From assembly GCF_027111335.1 (NCBI RefSeq), contig NZ_CP114288.1, forward strand, positions 248,001 to 312,000: a stretch of 64,000 bases of DNA, written 5' to 3'. Below are positions 18,538 through 28,776 of the stretch, one piece after another; positions within the stretch are counted from its first letter, which is position 1; every line of letters begins with the position of its first letter. The DNA comes from Flavobacterium aquiphilum. Its GTDB lineage: Bacteria; Bacteroidota; Bacteroidia; Flavobacteriales; Flavobacteriaceae. The position numbers were made by a program, and so were the translations under genes. Under the pieces are notes generated by a model. It had not been told where the DNA came from and ran no database searches. It worked only from the letters and a program-made list of their open reading frames with translations.

Positions 18538-19671
18538 TTTCACAAAGTTACTTAACAGCGTCAATATTTGCGTTATTTCTTCTTTGCTATTGTAATTATG
18601 CAGGCAAAAACGCAAACGTTCCTGTCCGGAAGGAACTGTAGGCGAAAGTATCGCTTTGACATCAAAGCCATTTTCCTGAAGAGAATTGGCAATAGCTTTC
18701 ACTTTCTCATTTCCGGGAATAATAACACTTTGGATAGCCGATTTGCTTCGGATAAAAATCGGACTCAAATACAGCATTTTTTTCACTTGATTAAAAAAGA
18801 CAATATTGTTCCGAAGTGACTCAACTGCATTTTTATCTTTTTCCAAATGATGGTAACCCATTAAAATAGTGGCTACCGAATGAGGAGAAAGTCCCGTAGT
18901 GTAAATAAAACTTCGGGCAAAATTAACGAGGTACGATTTCAATTCTTCTGAACCCAAAACCACTGCTCCATGACAACCCAAACCTTTGCCAAAAGTCACT
19001 ACCCGGGCAAATATTTTGTCCTGCAAATGTAGATATTGAATCAATCCTTCTCCTTTGTCGCCAAAAACGCCTAGAGCATGGGCTTCGTCAACGACCAAAT
19101 AACAGTTGTATTTCTCCGATACGGTAACCAATTCCTCCATGTTCGGACAATCACCATCCATTGAAAAAACCGATTCGGTCGCAATGTATATTAAAACATC
19201 AGGATTACGCTGAATCAACAATTCCAAATCCTCAAAATCATTGTGCTTGAATTTATAGGACTTGGCATTCGATAATTGGATTCCGTCGCGAATAGAGGCA
19301 TGGCACAATTCGTCATACAGAATCAAATCTCCTTTTTGAGGTACTGCACTAAAAAAACCGACATTGGCATCGTAACCCGAATTAAACAGCAAAGCCGACT
19401 CTGATTGATGAAATTCTGCAATGTAATCTTCCGTTTGTGAATATAAGGCATGATTACCGGAAATCAATCGAGAACCAGTCGCACCATTGTTTTTTATATT
19501 ATTATCCAATAAAAACTGATGAGTTGCATCGAAAATCACTTCTGATTTGGAAAAACCAATATAATCATTCGAAGCAAAATCAATTAAATCATTAGGTTTT
19601 GGAAGTGACCTTAGCGACTTGTTTTGCTTTCGGGTTTCGAGTTTATCGGCAAGTTTTTTGGGAAAATTCAT
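18535..19671 (-). CDS. bioF: 8-amino-7-oxononanoate synthase
   Basis: 378 residues, alpha-oxoamine synthase family (fold type I PLP enzyme). It condenses pimeloyl-ACP or pimeloyl-CoA with L-alanine to KAPA, the first ring-assembly step of biotin synthesis. Motifs: FASNDYIGFS, NNGATGSRLISGNH, His124 in ELCHAS, Asp195 and His198 in VVDEAHALGVFG, and the PLP lysine Lys229 in VVTFGKGLG. It is the first gene of the bio cluster on the minus strand. Its stop codon falls within the terminal repeat of the downstream cassette, so the original 3' end may have been altered by that insertion. Confidence 0.95.
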   Translation of the reverse strand: MNFPKKLADKLETRKQNKSLRSLPKPNDLIDFASNDYIGFSKSEVIFDATHQFLLDNNIKNNGATGSRLISGNHALYSQTEDYIAEFHQSESALLFNSGYDANVGFFSAVPQKGDLILYDELCHASIRDGIQLSNAKSYKFKHNDFEDLELLIQRNPDVLIYIATESVFSMDGDCPNMEELVTVSEKYNCYLVVDEAHALGVFGDKGEGLIQYLHLQDKIFARVVTFGKGLGCHGAVVLGSEELKSYLVNFARSFIYTTGLSPHSVATILMGYHHLEKDKNAVESLRNNIVFFNQVKKMLYLSPIFIRSKSAIQSVIIPGNEKVKAIANSLQENGFDVKAILSPTVPSGQERLRFCLHNYNSKEEITQILTLLSNFVK

Positions 19672-19675
19672 AAAA

Positions 19676-19683
19676 CAAAGTTA
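19676..19683 (-). promoter_or_regulatory. Putative -7 element of the bioF promoter
   Basis: TAACTTTG on the minus strand fits TAnnTTTG. It ends only a few bases before the bioF ATG, so the transcript would be leaderless or nearly so. No TTG was seen at the usual -33 spacing. Confidence 0.35.
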
Positions 19684-19710
19684 TGAAAACCAATCGTAAT
19701 TTTATTAGAA

Positions 19711-19741
19711 GACCTAACAGGTTTTGAAAACCCGTTAGGTC
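19711..19741. terminator. Palindrome between the barrel gene at 19750 and bioF
   Basis: GACCTAAC-GGTTTT pairs with AAAACC-GTTAGGTC around a single central base, with one mismatch pair. It lies 9 bases past the stop of the minus-strand gene at 19750 and is followed on that strand by a U-rich but interrupted stretch. It may terminate that transcript and may also be a dispersed palindromic repeat. Confidence 0.55.
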
Positions 19742-19749
19742 CGTTTAAT

Positions 19750-20496
19750 TTATTGACCAAGCCCTTCCTCTGCTTTTTTCTTTTTCTCCGCTGCCTTTTT
19801 AGCCGCTTTTCCTTTACCTATTGGCAAGCCCGCCGTTACATAAAGAGAGCGGTTGTATTGAGTAGGGCTATTATCCCCTTTTAAAAGTGGTACCAATCCG
19901 TAATAGTATTGCAGGCCTAGATTCATACCGTATTTACCGGTTTTTAAACGATAACCAAGACCAAGGGCCAAACCGGCATCGACAACATGAATTTTGTCCC
20001 GTATGTTGTTTTTATACTCTAGATCATCGCCATAATAATTCTGATGGAACATATCATTCGCAGTGGACAACAATCCCAATTGAGTACCAACTTTGATATA
20101 AATGTTGTTATCAAATTTGTATTTGATCATCAAAGGGACATTAAAATAGTTGATAGTTCTTTTAACAGATCCTTCGGCAAATACGGCATCCAATTTTTCA
20201 TCATTCAACGAATAAATAGCTACGTTATCAGCTCCCATTGTCGATTTTACGATTACTCCCGTGTTGAACATCCAGGAAGGGTTCTTTAAATTAAAATCGA
20301 AATAAAAACCCAAATTAAAATCGGTTCTATGATCCGAATCGAGATTCGATATAGTCGAAAAATTGGCTCCGCCTTCTAAACCAAATTCAATATTCGGGGA
20401 ATTTAATTTGTCGCCAAAAATCAGGGACATTAAAACCTGAGAATGAGATTTTTGAAAACCAAAACATAATACAAGTAAGAATAGAATCTTTTTCAT
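19750..20496 (-). CDS. Outer-membrane beta-barrel protein (PorT-like/OMP_b-brl type)
   Basis: 248 residues. The signal peptide at residues 1 to about 19 ends SHSQ. Alternating amphipathic strands with aromatic girdles (GLEGGANFSTIS, NLGFYFDFNL, YFNVPLMIKYKF, VDAGLALGLGYRL, MNLGLQYYYGLVP) are typical of the small flavobacterial porin-family barrels. The PorT-style FNVPLMIKYKF segment is clear. Oddly, the chain ends in a Lys/Ala/Glu-rich tail (KAAKKAAEKKKK) after the last strand instead of a terminal Phe. Function is unknown. It follows the barrel gene at 20547-21668 by 50 bases and probably shares its transcript. Confidence 0.75.
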   Translation of the reverse strand: MKKILFLLVLCFGFQKSHSQVLMSLIFGDKLNSPNIEFGLEGGANFSTISNLDSDHRTDFNLGFYFDFNLKNPSWMFNTGVIVKSTMGADNVAIYSLNDEKLDAVFAEGSVKRTINYFNVPLMIKYKFDNNIYIKVGTQLGLLSTANDMFHQNYYGDDLEYKNNIRDKIHVVDAGLALGLGYRLKTGKYGMNLGLQYYYGLVPLLKGDNSPTQYNRSLYVTAGLPIGKGKAAKKAAEKKKKAEEGLGQ

Positions 20497-20546
20497 CGGA
20501 TATAATTATGAGTTTTGGCAAATCTTAAATTTGTATTATAGTTCAA

Positions 20547-21668
20547 TTACAATCCAAAACGGTACTGAAGACTCGTCAAAAACTGGGTACGACTTCCAAG
20601 AAAACCAACTTCACCACGTAACATTATATGACGATTATATTGATACTGTGTCCCTATTATAAAATTCCAAGCATCTTTAGGCGCTTTTTCTAATGAGTAT
20701 TGCACCGTAGATGATTCAGCTGTACTCAATGCACCATCAATGCCATTCAAAAGATTTCCAGCTGTATCAAGTGCTTTATTAGCTGTTTCATATTTAGCTT
20801 TGTTGGAAGGTTTTGCTTGTTCGGCATTAGATAATCCATTCCACCAGGCATCTACCTGGGTTTGTTTTCCATTAACATTAGTGATTGCATTATCCACTTT
20901 CGCCTGAGCATCATCTAAATTTAAAACATCATTTAAAGCTAATGAACCAGCCGTACCACTTTTTAAATGCACCCTAAAAGCACCAGTCCAAAAGGCAATA
21001 TTACTCTCGGGTCTATTGAATTTAAATGTTTTTCCTAATCTTGGCCCAAAGATAAAAGCCATTGCTGGTTTTTCAAGCGCACTGATATCAGTCCAGGAAA
21101 CGTTCATATCAAGTGCAAGCCATCCACCTCCAACACCAATGGTAGGTGTAAGGCCAAGTCCAAAAGTGGTTGCGTCAAAATTAGCTTTAGTGCCAAAACT
21201 ATATACCTGCGACCAATTATTATTGGCATCAGGAACCCATACTCCGGCATTGATATTAGTAGCAGTTTTAGCTTTTCCTAAAATACCGTATACATTTAAA
21301 AATGGAAACAACCAAATATCAGGTCGAACATTCACTGACTCAGCAGTTACATAAGAATCTGTAAAACGTACTATTTGATCCAAATTGTATTTTGGCCCAT
21401 TATTAAATCCAACTTCAAGATTCTGAATTACAATATCCGATTTTTGCCAAAAGTAATTCAACGAAAGTCCCGCCGAATAAGGCAATTGAAACCCCTTTTG
21501 TGTTGCTTTTTCTCCCCATATCGGCAGCACATAAGGATATTCCACCACCTTAAGGCTATCCAACAATGCTGAATTCTTTTTCCCAACCACTTTATTGGTA
21601 TAAACCTGGGAAAAACACACTCCATTAACTAACAAAAAAAGAGCTATTAAAATTTTACTATTTTTCAT
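20547..21668 (-). CDS. Predicted outer-membrane barrel protein with helical insertion
   Basis: 373 residues, family not recognised. The signal peptide at residues 1 to about 20 ends GVCFSQ. The body is strand-rich with Gly/aromatic alternation (GLSLNYFWQ, LFPFLNVYGILG, TTFGLGLTPTIGVGGGW, MAFIFGPRLG), and the last residues SLQYRFGL have the aromatic ending of a barrel. Residues of about 245-325 are instead Ala/Asn/Lys-rich and helical (LDDAQAKVDNAI, NKAKYETANKALDTAGNLL), which would form a periplasmic or extracellular insertion before the final strands. First gene of a probable two-barrel operon. Confidence 0.65.
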   Translation of the reverse strand: MKNSKILIALFLLVNGVCFSQVYTNKVVGKKNSALLDSLKVVEYPYVLPIWGEKATQKGFQLPYSAGLSLNYFWQKSDIVIQNLEVGFNNGPKYNLDQIVRFTDSYVTAESVNVRPDIWLFPFLNVYGILGKAKTATNINAGVWVPDANNNWSQVYSFGTKANFDATTFGLGLTPTIGVGGGWLALDMNVSWTDISALEKPAMAFIFGPRLGKTFKFNRPESNIAFWTGAFRVHLKSGTAGSLALNDVLNLDDAQAKVDNAITNVNGKQTQVDAWWNGLSNAEQAKPSNKAKYETANKALDTAGNLLNGIDGALSTAESSTVQYSLEKAPKDAWNFIIGTQYQYNRHIMLRGEVGFLGSRTQFLTSLQYRFGL

Positions 21669-21794
21669 AACAATCTACTTTATAGTTTGGTTTACATGTA
21701 ATTACAGAGTAAAGTTAAAAAAATTAATAAGGTAATTTCTTTACAACACCATTTATTTTAAAGAAAATCGGCAACAAAAAAGAAAGAATATTTT

Positions 21795-21892
21795 AGGAGC
21801 GAAACAATTGGCCTTTTCAGCAAACTTAGTTCCTGCTTTCGCCTTTATCTCTACGCTTCGCTACGAGGATATCGGCTTAATCAGGGCTAAAG
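21795..21892 (+). repeat. Dispersed intergenic element, copy 1
   Basis: Begins GGAGC, then TTCCTGCTTTCGC, a centre around CTACGCTTCGCTACG, then GGATATCGGCTTAATC and ends GGGCTAAAG. It aligns block by block with the elements at 38591-38674, 56041-56135 (reverse) and 62211-62340. This copy has the most degenerate arms and no long central stem. Confidence 0.6.
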
Positions 21893-21941
21893 AGGAGGCA
21901 AAGTTCATTTTTGAAAACAATTCTATTTCGTTTAAGCGCAA

Positions 21942-21970
21942 AAAAAATGCCCGACATATGTCAGGCATTT
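21942..21970 (-). terminator. Terminator of the atpD-atpC operon
   Basis: AAATGCC-GACAT with ATGTC-GGCATTT, one mismatch pair. On the minus strand it is followed by a U run. It lies 22 bases past the atpC stop. Confidence 0.85.
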
Positions 21971-21991
21971 AATTTTTAAAATTCAATTGTC

Positions 21992-22273
21992 TTAGTCAGC
22001 TAAAACAATCACTTTATTATCTTTTAACTCAAGCGTACCGGAGTTAATCTCTAAAGTATAATTTTGATCGTTTATTTTGGTAAACAAACTTGAAGTTTCT
22101 TCGTTCAAATCAAATTTTGGAGCAGTAATGTCAACTGTTCCTTTTTGCAACAATGAAACTATTGGCGCGTGGTTATTCAACATTTGAAAACGACCATCTA
22201 CTCCCGGAACAGAAATAGAAGTGATTTCTCCTGAAAATAATTTCGCTTCTGGTGATACAATTTCTAAAATCAT
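21992..22273 (-). CDS. atpC: F-type ATP synthase epsilon subunit (short form)
   Basis: 93 residues. It matches the N-terminal beta-sandwich of the F1 epsilon subunit: ILEIVSPEAKLFSGEITS, VPGVDGRFQMLNNHAPIVSLLQKG and the closing strands. Epsilon sits on the rotor stalk and couples F1 to Fo. The usual subunit of about 130-140 residues has a C-terminal helical hairpin that inhibits ATP hydrolysis. It is absent here, the frame ending in a normal stop with a terminator behind it. Short forms occur in Bacteroidota. It follows atpD after a repeat-filled gap of 86 bases. Confidence 0.92.
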   Translation of the reverse strand: MILEIVSPEAKLFSGEITSISVPGVDGRFQMLNNHAPIVSLLQKGTVDITAPKFDLNEETSSLFTKINDQNYTLEINSGTLELKDNKVIVLAD

Positions 22274-22282
22274 AATTTTTAA

Positions 22283-22354
22283 AGTTAGAAGTTAGAGGTT
22301 AAAAGTTAGAAGTTAAAGTTTAGAACTGATAACTGATAACTGATAACTGCCAAC
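22283..22354. repeat. Two heptanucleotide tandem tracts between atpD and atpC
   Basis: Plus-strand sequence consists of AGTTAGA-type heptamers (about five, degenerate) followed by ACTGATA-type heptamers (about five, three of them exact). The whole tract lies in the transcribed gap of the operon. Confidence 0.85.
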
Positions 22355-22359
22355 TGATT

Positions 22360-23871
<1,512 letters not shown>

Positions 23872-23952
23872 TTATGTATTTATTAAATAGCTATTTAGGT
23901 TTATGAAATAGCGACCATCGAAACTCCTCAAATGGACACTTTTTTCAGAGCG

Positions 23953-23982
23953 CAAAGATAATTTTTTAAAATATAAAATCAA
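23953..23982 (-). promoter_or_regulatory. Bacteroidota promoter of atpD
   Basis: On the minus strand, TTG is followed after exactly 19 bases by TATCTTTG, a full match to the TTG-N19-TAnnTTTG consensus. It leaves a leader of about 80 bases before the atpD ATG. Confidence 0.8.
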
Positions 23983-24069
23983 TGTTTTTTTTATAAAAAA
24001 ACTTAAATTTTTACAATGTTGAATATCAGATAATTTCAAAGCACAAAAACATTACTTTTTTTCTCCAAA

Positions 24070-24104
24070 AAAACAAAAACCACCGCGTTACAAACGGGTG
24101 GTTT
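24070..24104 (-). terminator. Terminator after the SGNH lipoprotein gene
   Basis: AAACCACC-CGTT pairs with AACGGGTGGTTT with one bulged base. On the minus strand a U-rich run follows. It lies 23 bases past the stop at 24127. Confidence 0.8.
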
Positions 24105-24126
24105 CAATAAATATTAAAAAGCAAAA

Positions 24127-25596
24127 TTATTGTATGACGGCAGGATACTGAATTTGATATTGCGACAAATCAACTGTTCTCAAAGTCGCGCCATATTTAG
24201 CATTTATCGCATTTACAAAAAGATTCGCAATATAAGCATAGCCTCTAGGACTCGGATGAACACCATCTAATGAGAATGCCCCTCCAGTTACATACGCAGA
24301 TGTCATATGAAAATTTCCAAAACGAACACCCGCAGTCGATAATTGAGTCAGCGCTGTTTTGGTATCAGCCAAAGCCAATCCTTTAGACGCCGCAACTGAC
24401 TCTATCGTTTTATTATAAGCATCAGTCGCAACCTGAACTTCTTTAACTTCATCTTTCGAAAGCACCCACTGATCCGCCAAAGGCACCGAAACCCCATTTA
24501 TTTTTAAAGGATCTCCACCAACAGTCGTCCCAATAAAAGTTCTTGCAGTTAACACAACTAAATCATCTTTGGTAACTTGTCTATAAGACGGAACACCGTA
24601 AGCGGTCAAATTAGTCAAATAACTATCAACAATAACTACCGCATTATTTCCGGCAACAAATTTAATCGTTCTTCGTGCCGCTTCTTCAGCCGTTAACAAC
24701 TTATTGGTAACCATAAGTTGCAATCCACCGTTATATTGCGCATAGCCCGCATTCAATTGAGCAGCCAGAGCATCTGTCAAAGCTACAGGATTATAAGGCA
24801 CAGTCGTAAAATATGGCAACGCGGTTATATAAGGCAAATTGGCAACCACTCCTTTAGCTCCATTCGCAGTTAAACTGGTCACCAAAGATGTAAACACATT
24901 TGCAAAAACAGTAGGATCGGTGATATCGTTTGAACCATAAGTCGAAGGATCCATGTTTCCTGTTTGATTTACACCAATTCCACCTGAAGTAGCATAACTC
25001 AAAACATCGTTCCCTCCAATAAACAAAGAAAAGAAACTTGGAGCCTGAGCCAGCGCATCTCCCAATACCGTAGCAGTTGCCGAACTGGAAAAACGCGCAT
25101 AATACGGATTCGCTTTGCCAGAAGCTACACCAGCTACATTTCCGTAACCGGATGCAACCAAATGAAAACTCTTTGCTCCAGGAATTCCTAAATTATTAAA
25201 AGTCCCCGTTAAATGATTAGTCACTTCAGTAGTTGGTGTTCCCGGAACCGTTACAGGAGCTTTTCCGTTAAAATACAAACGCGCCCCTGCAATCACATTA
25301 CCTCCTAACAACAAACCACCAATATTATCAGCCATCAAGGGCTGAGTAATTGCAGCACCGCCAGCAGGAATAAATTGTTGTGCCAATATATTTACATATG
25401 AATTTTGTTGCCCCGCTTTAAAAAGAGCTCCATCACTATATCCTGCCGCAAAGGAATCCCCTAATGCTACATATTTTGTAAAAGATGCCGAACCCGGAGT
25501 AATAGGAATTTCTGCCGGAGCCGAATCGTCATCATTATTATTACACGCTACAAAACTTAACGAAAGCAACAGCAGCCATTTGAAATTTTTCATCAT
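24127..25596 (-). CDS. SGNH/GDSL-type lipoprotein esterase
   Basis: 489 residues. It has a lipoprotein signal with lipobox SFVAC (Cys18) followed by Asn/Asp residues, favouring an outer-membrane, possibly surface, location. GDSL hydrolase blocks are present: block I ALGDSFAAGY (Ser48 nucleophile), block III IGGNDVL and block V DGVHPSPRGY (catalytic Asp/His). The substrate is probably an acyl or acetyl ester, but the sequence does not say which. It is longer than typical SGNH domains, owing to inserts between blocks I and III. It follows the TonB-dependent receptor gene by 37 bases, so the pair probably releases and imports a lipid- or ester-containing compound. Confidence 0.88.
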   Translation of the reverse strand: MMKNFKWLLLLSLSFVACNNNDDDSAPAEIPITPGSASFTKYVALGDSFAAGYSDGALFKAGQQNSYVNILAQQFIPAGGAAITQPLMADNIGGLLLGGNVIAGARLYFNGKAPVTVPGTPTTEVTNHLTGTFNNLGIPGAKSFHLVASGYGNVAGVASGKANPYYARFSSSATATVLGDALAQAPSFFSLFIGGNDVLSYATSGGIGVNQTGNMDPSTYGSNDITDPTVFANVFTSLVTSLTANGAKGVVANLPYITALPYFTTVPYNPVALTDALAAQLNAGYAQYNGGLQLMVTNKLLTAEEAARRTIKFVAGNNAVVIVDSYLTNLTAYGVPSYRQVTKDDLVVLTARTFIGTTVGGDPLKINGVSVPLADQWVLSKDEVKEVQVATDAYNKTIESVAASKGLALADTKTALTQLSTAGVRFGNFHMTSAYVTGGAFSLDGVHPSPRGYAYIANLFVNAINAKYGATLRTVDLSQYQIQYPAVIQ

Positions 25597-25633
25597 ACTC
25601 TAATATTTTTAAGTTTTTGTCTTGTCTTTTTAA

Positions 25634-28471
25634 TTATGGATTAATTGTCACTGAAGCAAACCATTGTTGCCCGATATAACCCGCTCCAATTACCTGGATA
25701 TAATCTTTACCTCCAATATTGGTTCCCCCTAATTTGAACAACATTTTATAAGCCGGAACAGCATAATTAATTTGCGCATCAAACACGGTTGTCGAAGGAA
25801 CCATTCCGTCTGCAAAAGAAGATTGCCACAAATACTCTGAGTTCCATCTTACATTTGTACTAAAACCAAAATTTTTAAACAATTTTGCATTACCCAAAGA
25901 AGCTTTCACCCTATGTTTTGGAGTATTGAATCCTGTCACAAATCCCGGATCATCAGATTGATTAAAGTTTAATTGGGAATAATTATAGTTTACACCCAAT
26001 TCAAAATCTTTATACACTTTTTTAGATAAGCCGGCACCAAATCCTAAAGACGAAACATCAGCATTAGTATTCGAGTACACCTGATAAACTCTTCTATCAC
26101 TTCTGGTCAAAGCATAAACCGGACTTAAAGGATCCGACAAATTAAGAGATGCATTTACATCTCCATAATAAACACCGGCAACTCTGGAAGTATTCAAGAA
26201 ATGATTGTATTGATTAAAATAACCATTCAAATCAATCGATAAATCATTATTAATAACAGTACGATATCCTAACTCATATGCTTTCACTTCTTCTGGACGA
26301 ACTAACTGAACATTTGCAGATTGCAACAAGGCAGCCGCACCGGCAACATTAGAAGGATTAGCAGCCAAAGCAGCTGCAAACGCCTGAACAGAAGACAGCG
26401 TATAAGAATTATTGTAAGCATTTCGTCCATCCATAGCTACCGTAGCACTTGAACCAGCAGCAACTCCCGCTGAACTCACTTTTAAAGTTTCGGAAAAACG
26501 AACTAGATTTTCAGGAGCAGAACCAATTAAAGCAAACGGCCCTAAATCCAATCCGATGTACTGATCTTGTGTGGTAGGATTTCTAAAACCTGTTTGATAT
26601 GAAGCTCTGAAATTATGATTTTTTTGAGCCCCGGCTGAATAAACAAAAGAAACTCTTGGAGATACGTTTCCGTCAAAATTCTGGCTTTTATCATAGCGAA
26701 TGGAAGCAACTAATTTCAAACGATCTTCCAAAAACAATTTAGATCCTTGCGCATAAACTCCATATTCATTGTAACGGATTGGCCCATCATAATCCGTAAA
26801 GATCGAACCATTGGAATTCATTTCATATTGACGTGCAGAACCACCAACCTGAATTTCGGCAAATTTGATTAAATCCCTAAAATTATAATTAACATCTGAA
26901 TGATATATTTTTGACTGATCAGTAAATTTCGCCCCTTCTGTAAAATCAGGATTATTTTTAACGGTATTCAAAGCATTGATAAACTCCGGACTACCCGGTT
27001 CAAATCTCGGATTTCTTGGAGCCGAAGGATTGTTTGGATCAGTATTTGGAACCAAATTTAAACCGGGAGAAACATTCGTGTCAGCAAAAGTTCGTGCATA
27101 ATTTGCCGCCTGATTGGCATTGAGTCCCAAAACCGCCGATGACAATTGAAACGAAGTAGCATAATCCGTAAACCAGTTGGTATCTGATTTAGCCATTCTT
27201 TGCACATTCCAACCCGCAAAACGCATATCATAAGAATTACCAGCATCTTCTGATGAACGATAGGCTCTTACAAAAAAGTTCTTCCCTTTAACTTCAACTT
27301 TAGTCTGACTCATAAAGAAATCATTCAAAGCATATCTATTAGCTCCCTGGTAAATAGTATTTCCCAAACCTAATTTGTATTGAAGAATAATTTCAGTATC
27401 ATTAGCCCATGGTCGAATGTGCAAAGAGAAATCAGCTTTGACACTATTTACCTTATTGTCATTCAAATCTTTTTCACGGTAACCCGTTCTGCTCACCTGT
27501 CCAACATTATTTATAAAAGTAGTCACTTCGTCTCCATAAATATTTAACCCGTCATAATTTTGATTTCCATCGTGACTATTAGCACCTCCGGTCATACTTC
27601 TTCTATCATCAGCAATCCATTCGGTAGCTTTCATGTAATTAAAGTTGGCTTTTACCGCAAAATGTTTATCAAAAGCAGTAGCCATTCTGATTCCCATATC
27701 AAAATAATCGTTGGTTCCAGCAACATCTTGAGAGGTTTGTCCATATTTCACATAAGAACTAATTCCCTGATGCGTAAAAGGATTTTTACTGTTCATAAAC
27801 AAAATACCATTGAAAGCATTCGCCCCATACAAAGCTGAAGAAGCTCCTGGCAAAAGCTCAACACTGGCCACATCAAGATCTGAAAGACCAATTAGATTTC
27901 CCAGCACAAAGTTCAATGCCGGGGAAGAATTATCCATACCATCAACCAACTGCATAAAACGAGTATTTCCAACAGCCGCAAATCCTCTTGTATTTACAGT
28001 TTTGAATGAAATACTACTGGTATTAAACTGAACTTCTTTTAGATTTTCCAAACCATCATAAAAAGTGGGTGCAGTAGTGCTTTTAACCTGCTGGATTCCC
28101 ATTCGCTCAATTGTAACAGGAGACTGAAGCACTTTTTCGGGTGCTCTTGAAGCAGAAACCACAATTTCGTTAAGTTTAGTTTCTTCAGCTTTAAGTTTAA
28201 CAAGGATTTTTTGTGATACCGATTCAACGTTTACATTAATCGGAAGATGCCCAATTGCAGAAATTTCTAGCGAAAATGGGGGAGTTTTCGAACTTATCAA
28301 TGTAAATGTCCCGTCAAAACCAGTTGTAGTTCCTTCCTTAGTCCCCGAAATAGTAATATTGACTCCCGGAATAGGCTGATTATTTTCATCGGTAACAACG
28401 CCTTTGATAGAATTTTGCGCAAAAGAAATGCTGCAAAAAAACAATGTAAAAAAGAACAAACATAATCTCAT
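25634..28471 (-). CDS. TonB-dependent outer-membrane receptor with carboxypeptidase-like N-terminal domain
   Basis: 945 residues. The signal peptide ends SISFAQ near residue 19. Residues of about 20-105 are the carboxypeptidase-regulatory-like domain common in Bacteroidota receptors (IKGVVTDENNQPIPGVNITI). Residues of about 110-235 are the plug (TIERMGIQQV, NTRGFAAVGNTRFMQLVDG, VELLPGASSALYGANAFNG). The rest is a 22-stranded barrel ending WFASVTINP. No SusD-like partner is present; instead the SGNH lipoprotein follows directly. Ligand is unknown. Confidence 0.93.
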   Translation of the reverse strand: MRLCLFFFTLFFCSISFAQNSIKGVVTDENNQPIPGVNITISGTKEGTTTGFDGTFTLISSKTPPFSLEISAIGHLPINVNVESVSQKILVKLKAEETKLNEIVVSASRAPEKVLQSPVTIERMGIQQVKSTTAPTFYDGLENLKEVQFNTSSISFKTVNTRGFAAVGNTRFMQLVDGMDNSSPALNFVLGNLIGLSDLDVASVELLPGASSALYGANAFNGILFMNSKNPFTHQGISSYVKYGQTSQDVAGTNDYFDMGIRMATAFDKHFAVKANFNYMKATEWIADDRRSMTGGANSHDGNQNYDGLNIYGDEVTTFINNVGQVSRTGYREKDLNDNKVNSVKADFSLHIRPWANDTEIILQYKLGLGNTIYQGANRYALNDFFMSQTKVEVKGKNFFVRAYRSSEDAGNSYDMRFAGWNVQRMAKSDTNWFTDYATSFQLSSAVLGLNANQAANYARTFADTNVSPGLNLVPNTDPNNPSAPRNPRFEPGSPEFINALNTVKNNPDFTEGAKFTDQSKIYHSDVNYNFRDLIKFAEIQVGGSARQYEMNSNGSIFTDYDGPIRYNEYGVYAQGSKLFLEDRLKLVASIRYDKSQNFDGNVSPRVSFVYSAGAQKNHNFRASYQTGFRNPTTQDQYIGLDLGPFALIGSAPENLVRFSETLKVSSAGVAAGSSATVAMDGRNAYNNSYTLSSVQAFAAALAANPSNVAGAAALLQSANVQLVRPEEVKAYELGYRTVINNDLSIDLNGYFNQYNHFLNTSRVAGVYYGDVNASLNLSDPLSPVYALTRSDRRVYQVYSNTNADVSSLGFGAGLSKKVYKDFELGVNYNYSQLNFNQSDDPGFVTGFNTPKHRVKASLGNAKLFKNFGFSTNVRWNSEYLWQSSFADGMVPSTTVFDAQINYAVPAYKMLFKLGGTNIGGKDYIQVIGAGYIGQQWFASVTINP

Positions 28472-28717
28472 ATGGCAAAATTTTGTAGGTTAGCGACGCC
28501 AAATTACACATATTTTCCAATTATCAACAACAAAAATTAAAAAAATTACAATTATTAACAATAAAAACATAGATTATATAATAATTTAATATTTTCATAT
28601 TTTACAGAATTAACAACAAAATCATAAATTATTATCAAATTATACTATGCATACATAGCAATTTGGCAATTATGCTAAATTTATCACAAAGAATTATATC
28701 GTTTTCGTAAAACAAAA
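28472..28717. other. AT-rich gap upstream of the TonB receptor
   Basis: No gene is seen. The stretch is very AT-rich. A TAATTTGG sequence near the receptor start resembles but does not match a -7 element. With the glmS terminator it fills the 305 bases between glmS and the receptor. Confidence 0.4.
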
Positions 28718-28755
28718 AAAGCAAAAAAAAAGCGAGAAATGAATCTCGCTTTTTA
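28718..28755 (-). terminator. Terminator of the glmS operon
   Basis: Perfect stem AAAAAGCGAGA / TCTCGCTTTTT with a 6-base loop, followed on the minus strand by a U run. It lies 22 bases past the glmS stop. Confidence 0.9.
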
Positions 28756-28776
28756 AAAAATTTAATATCAATTTGT

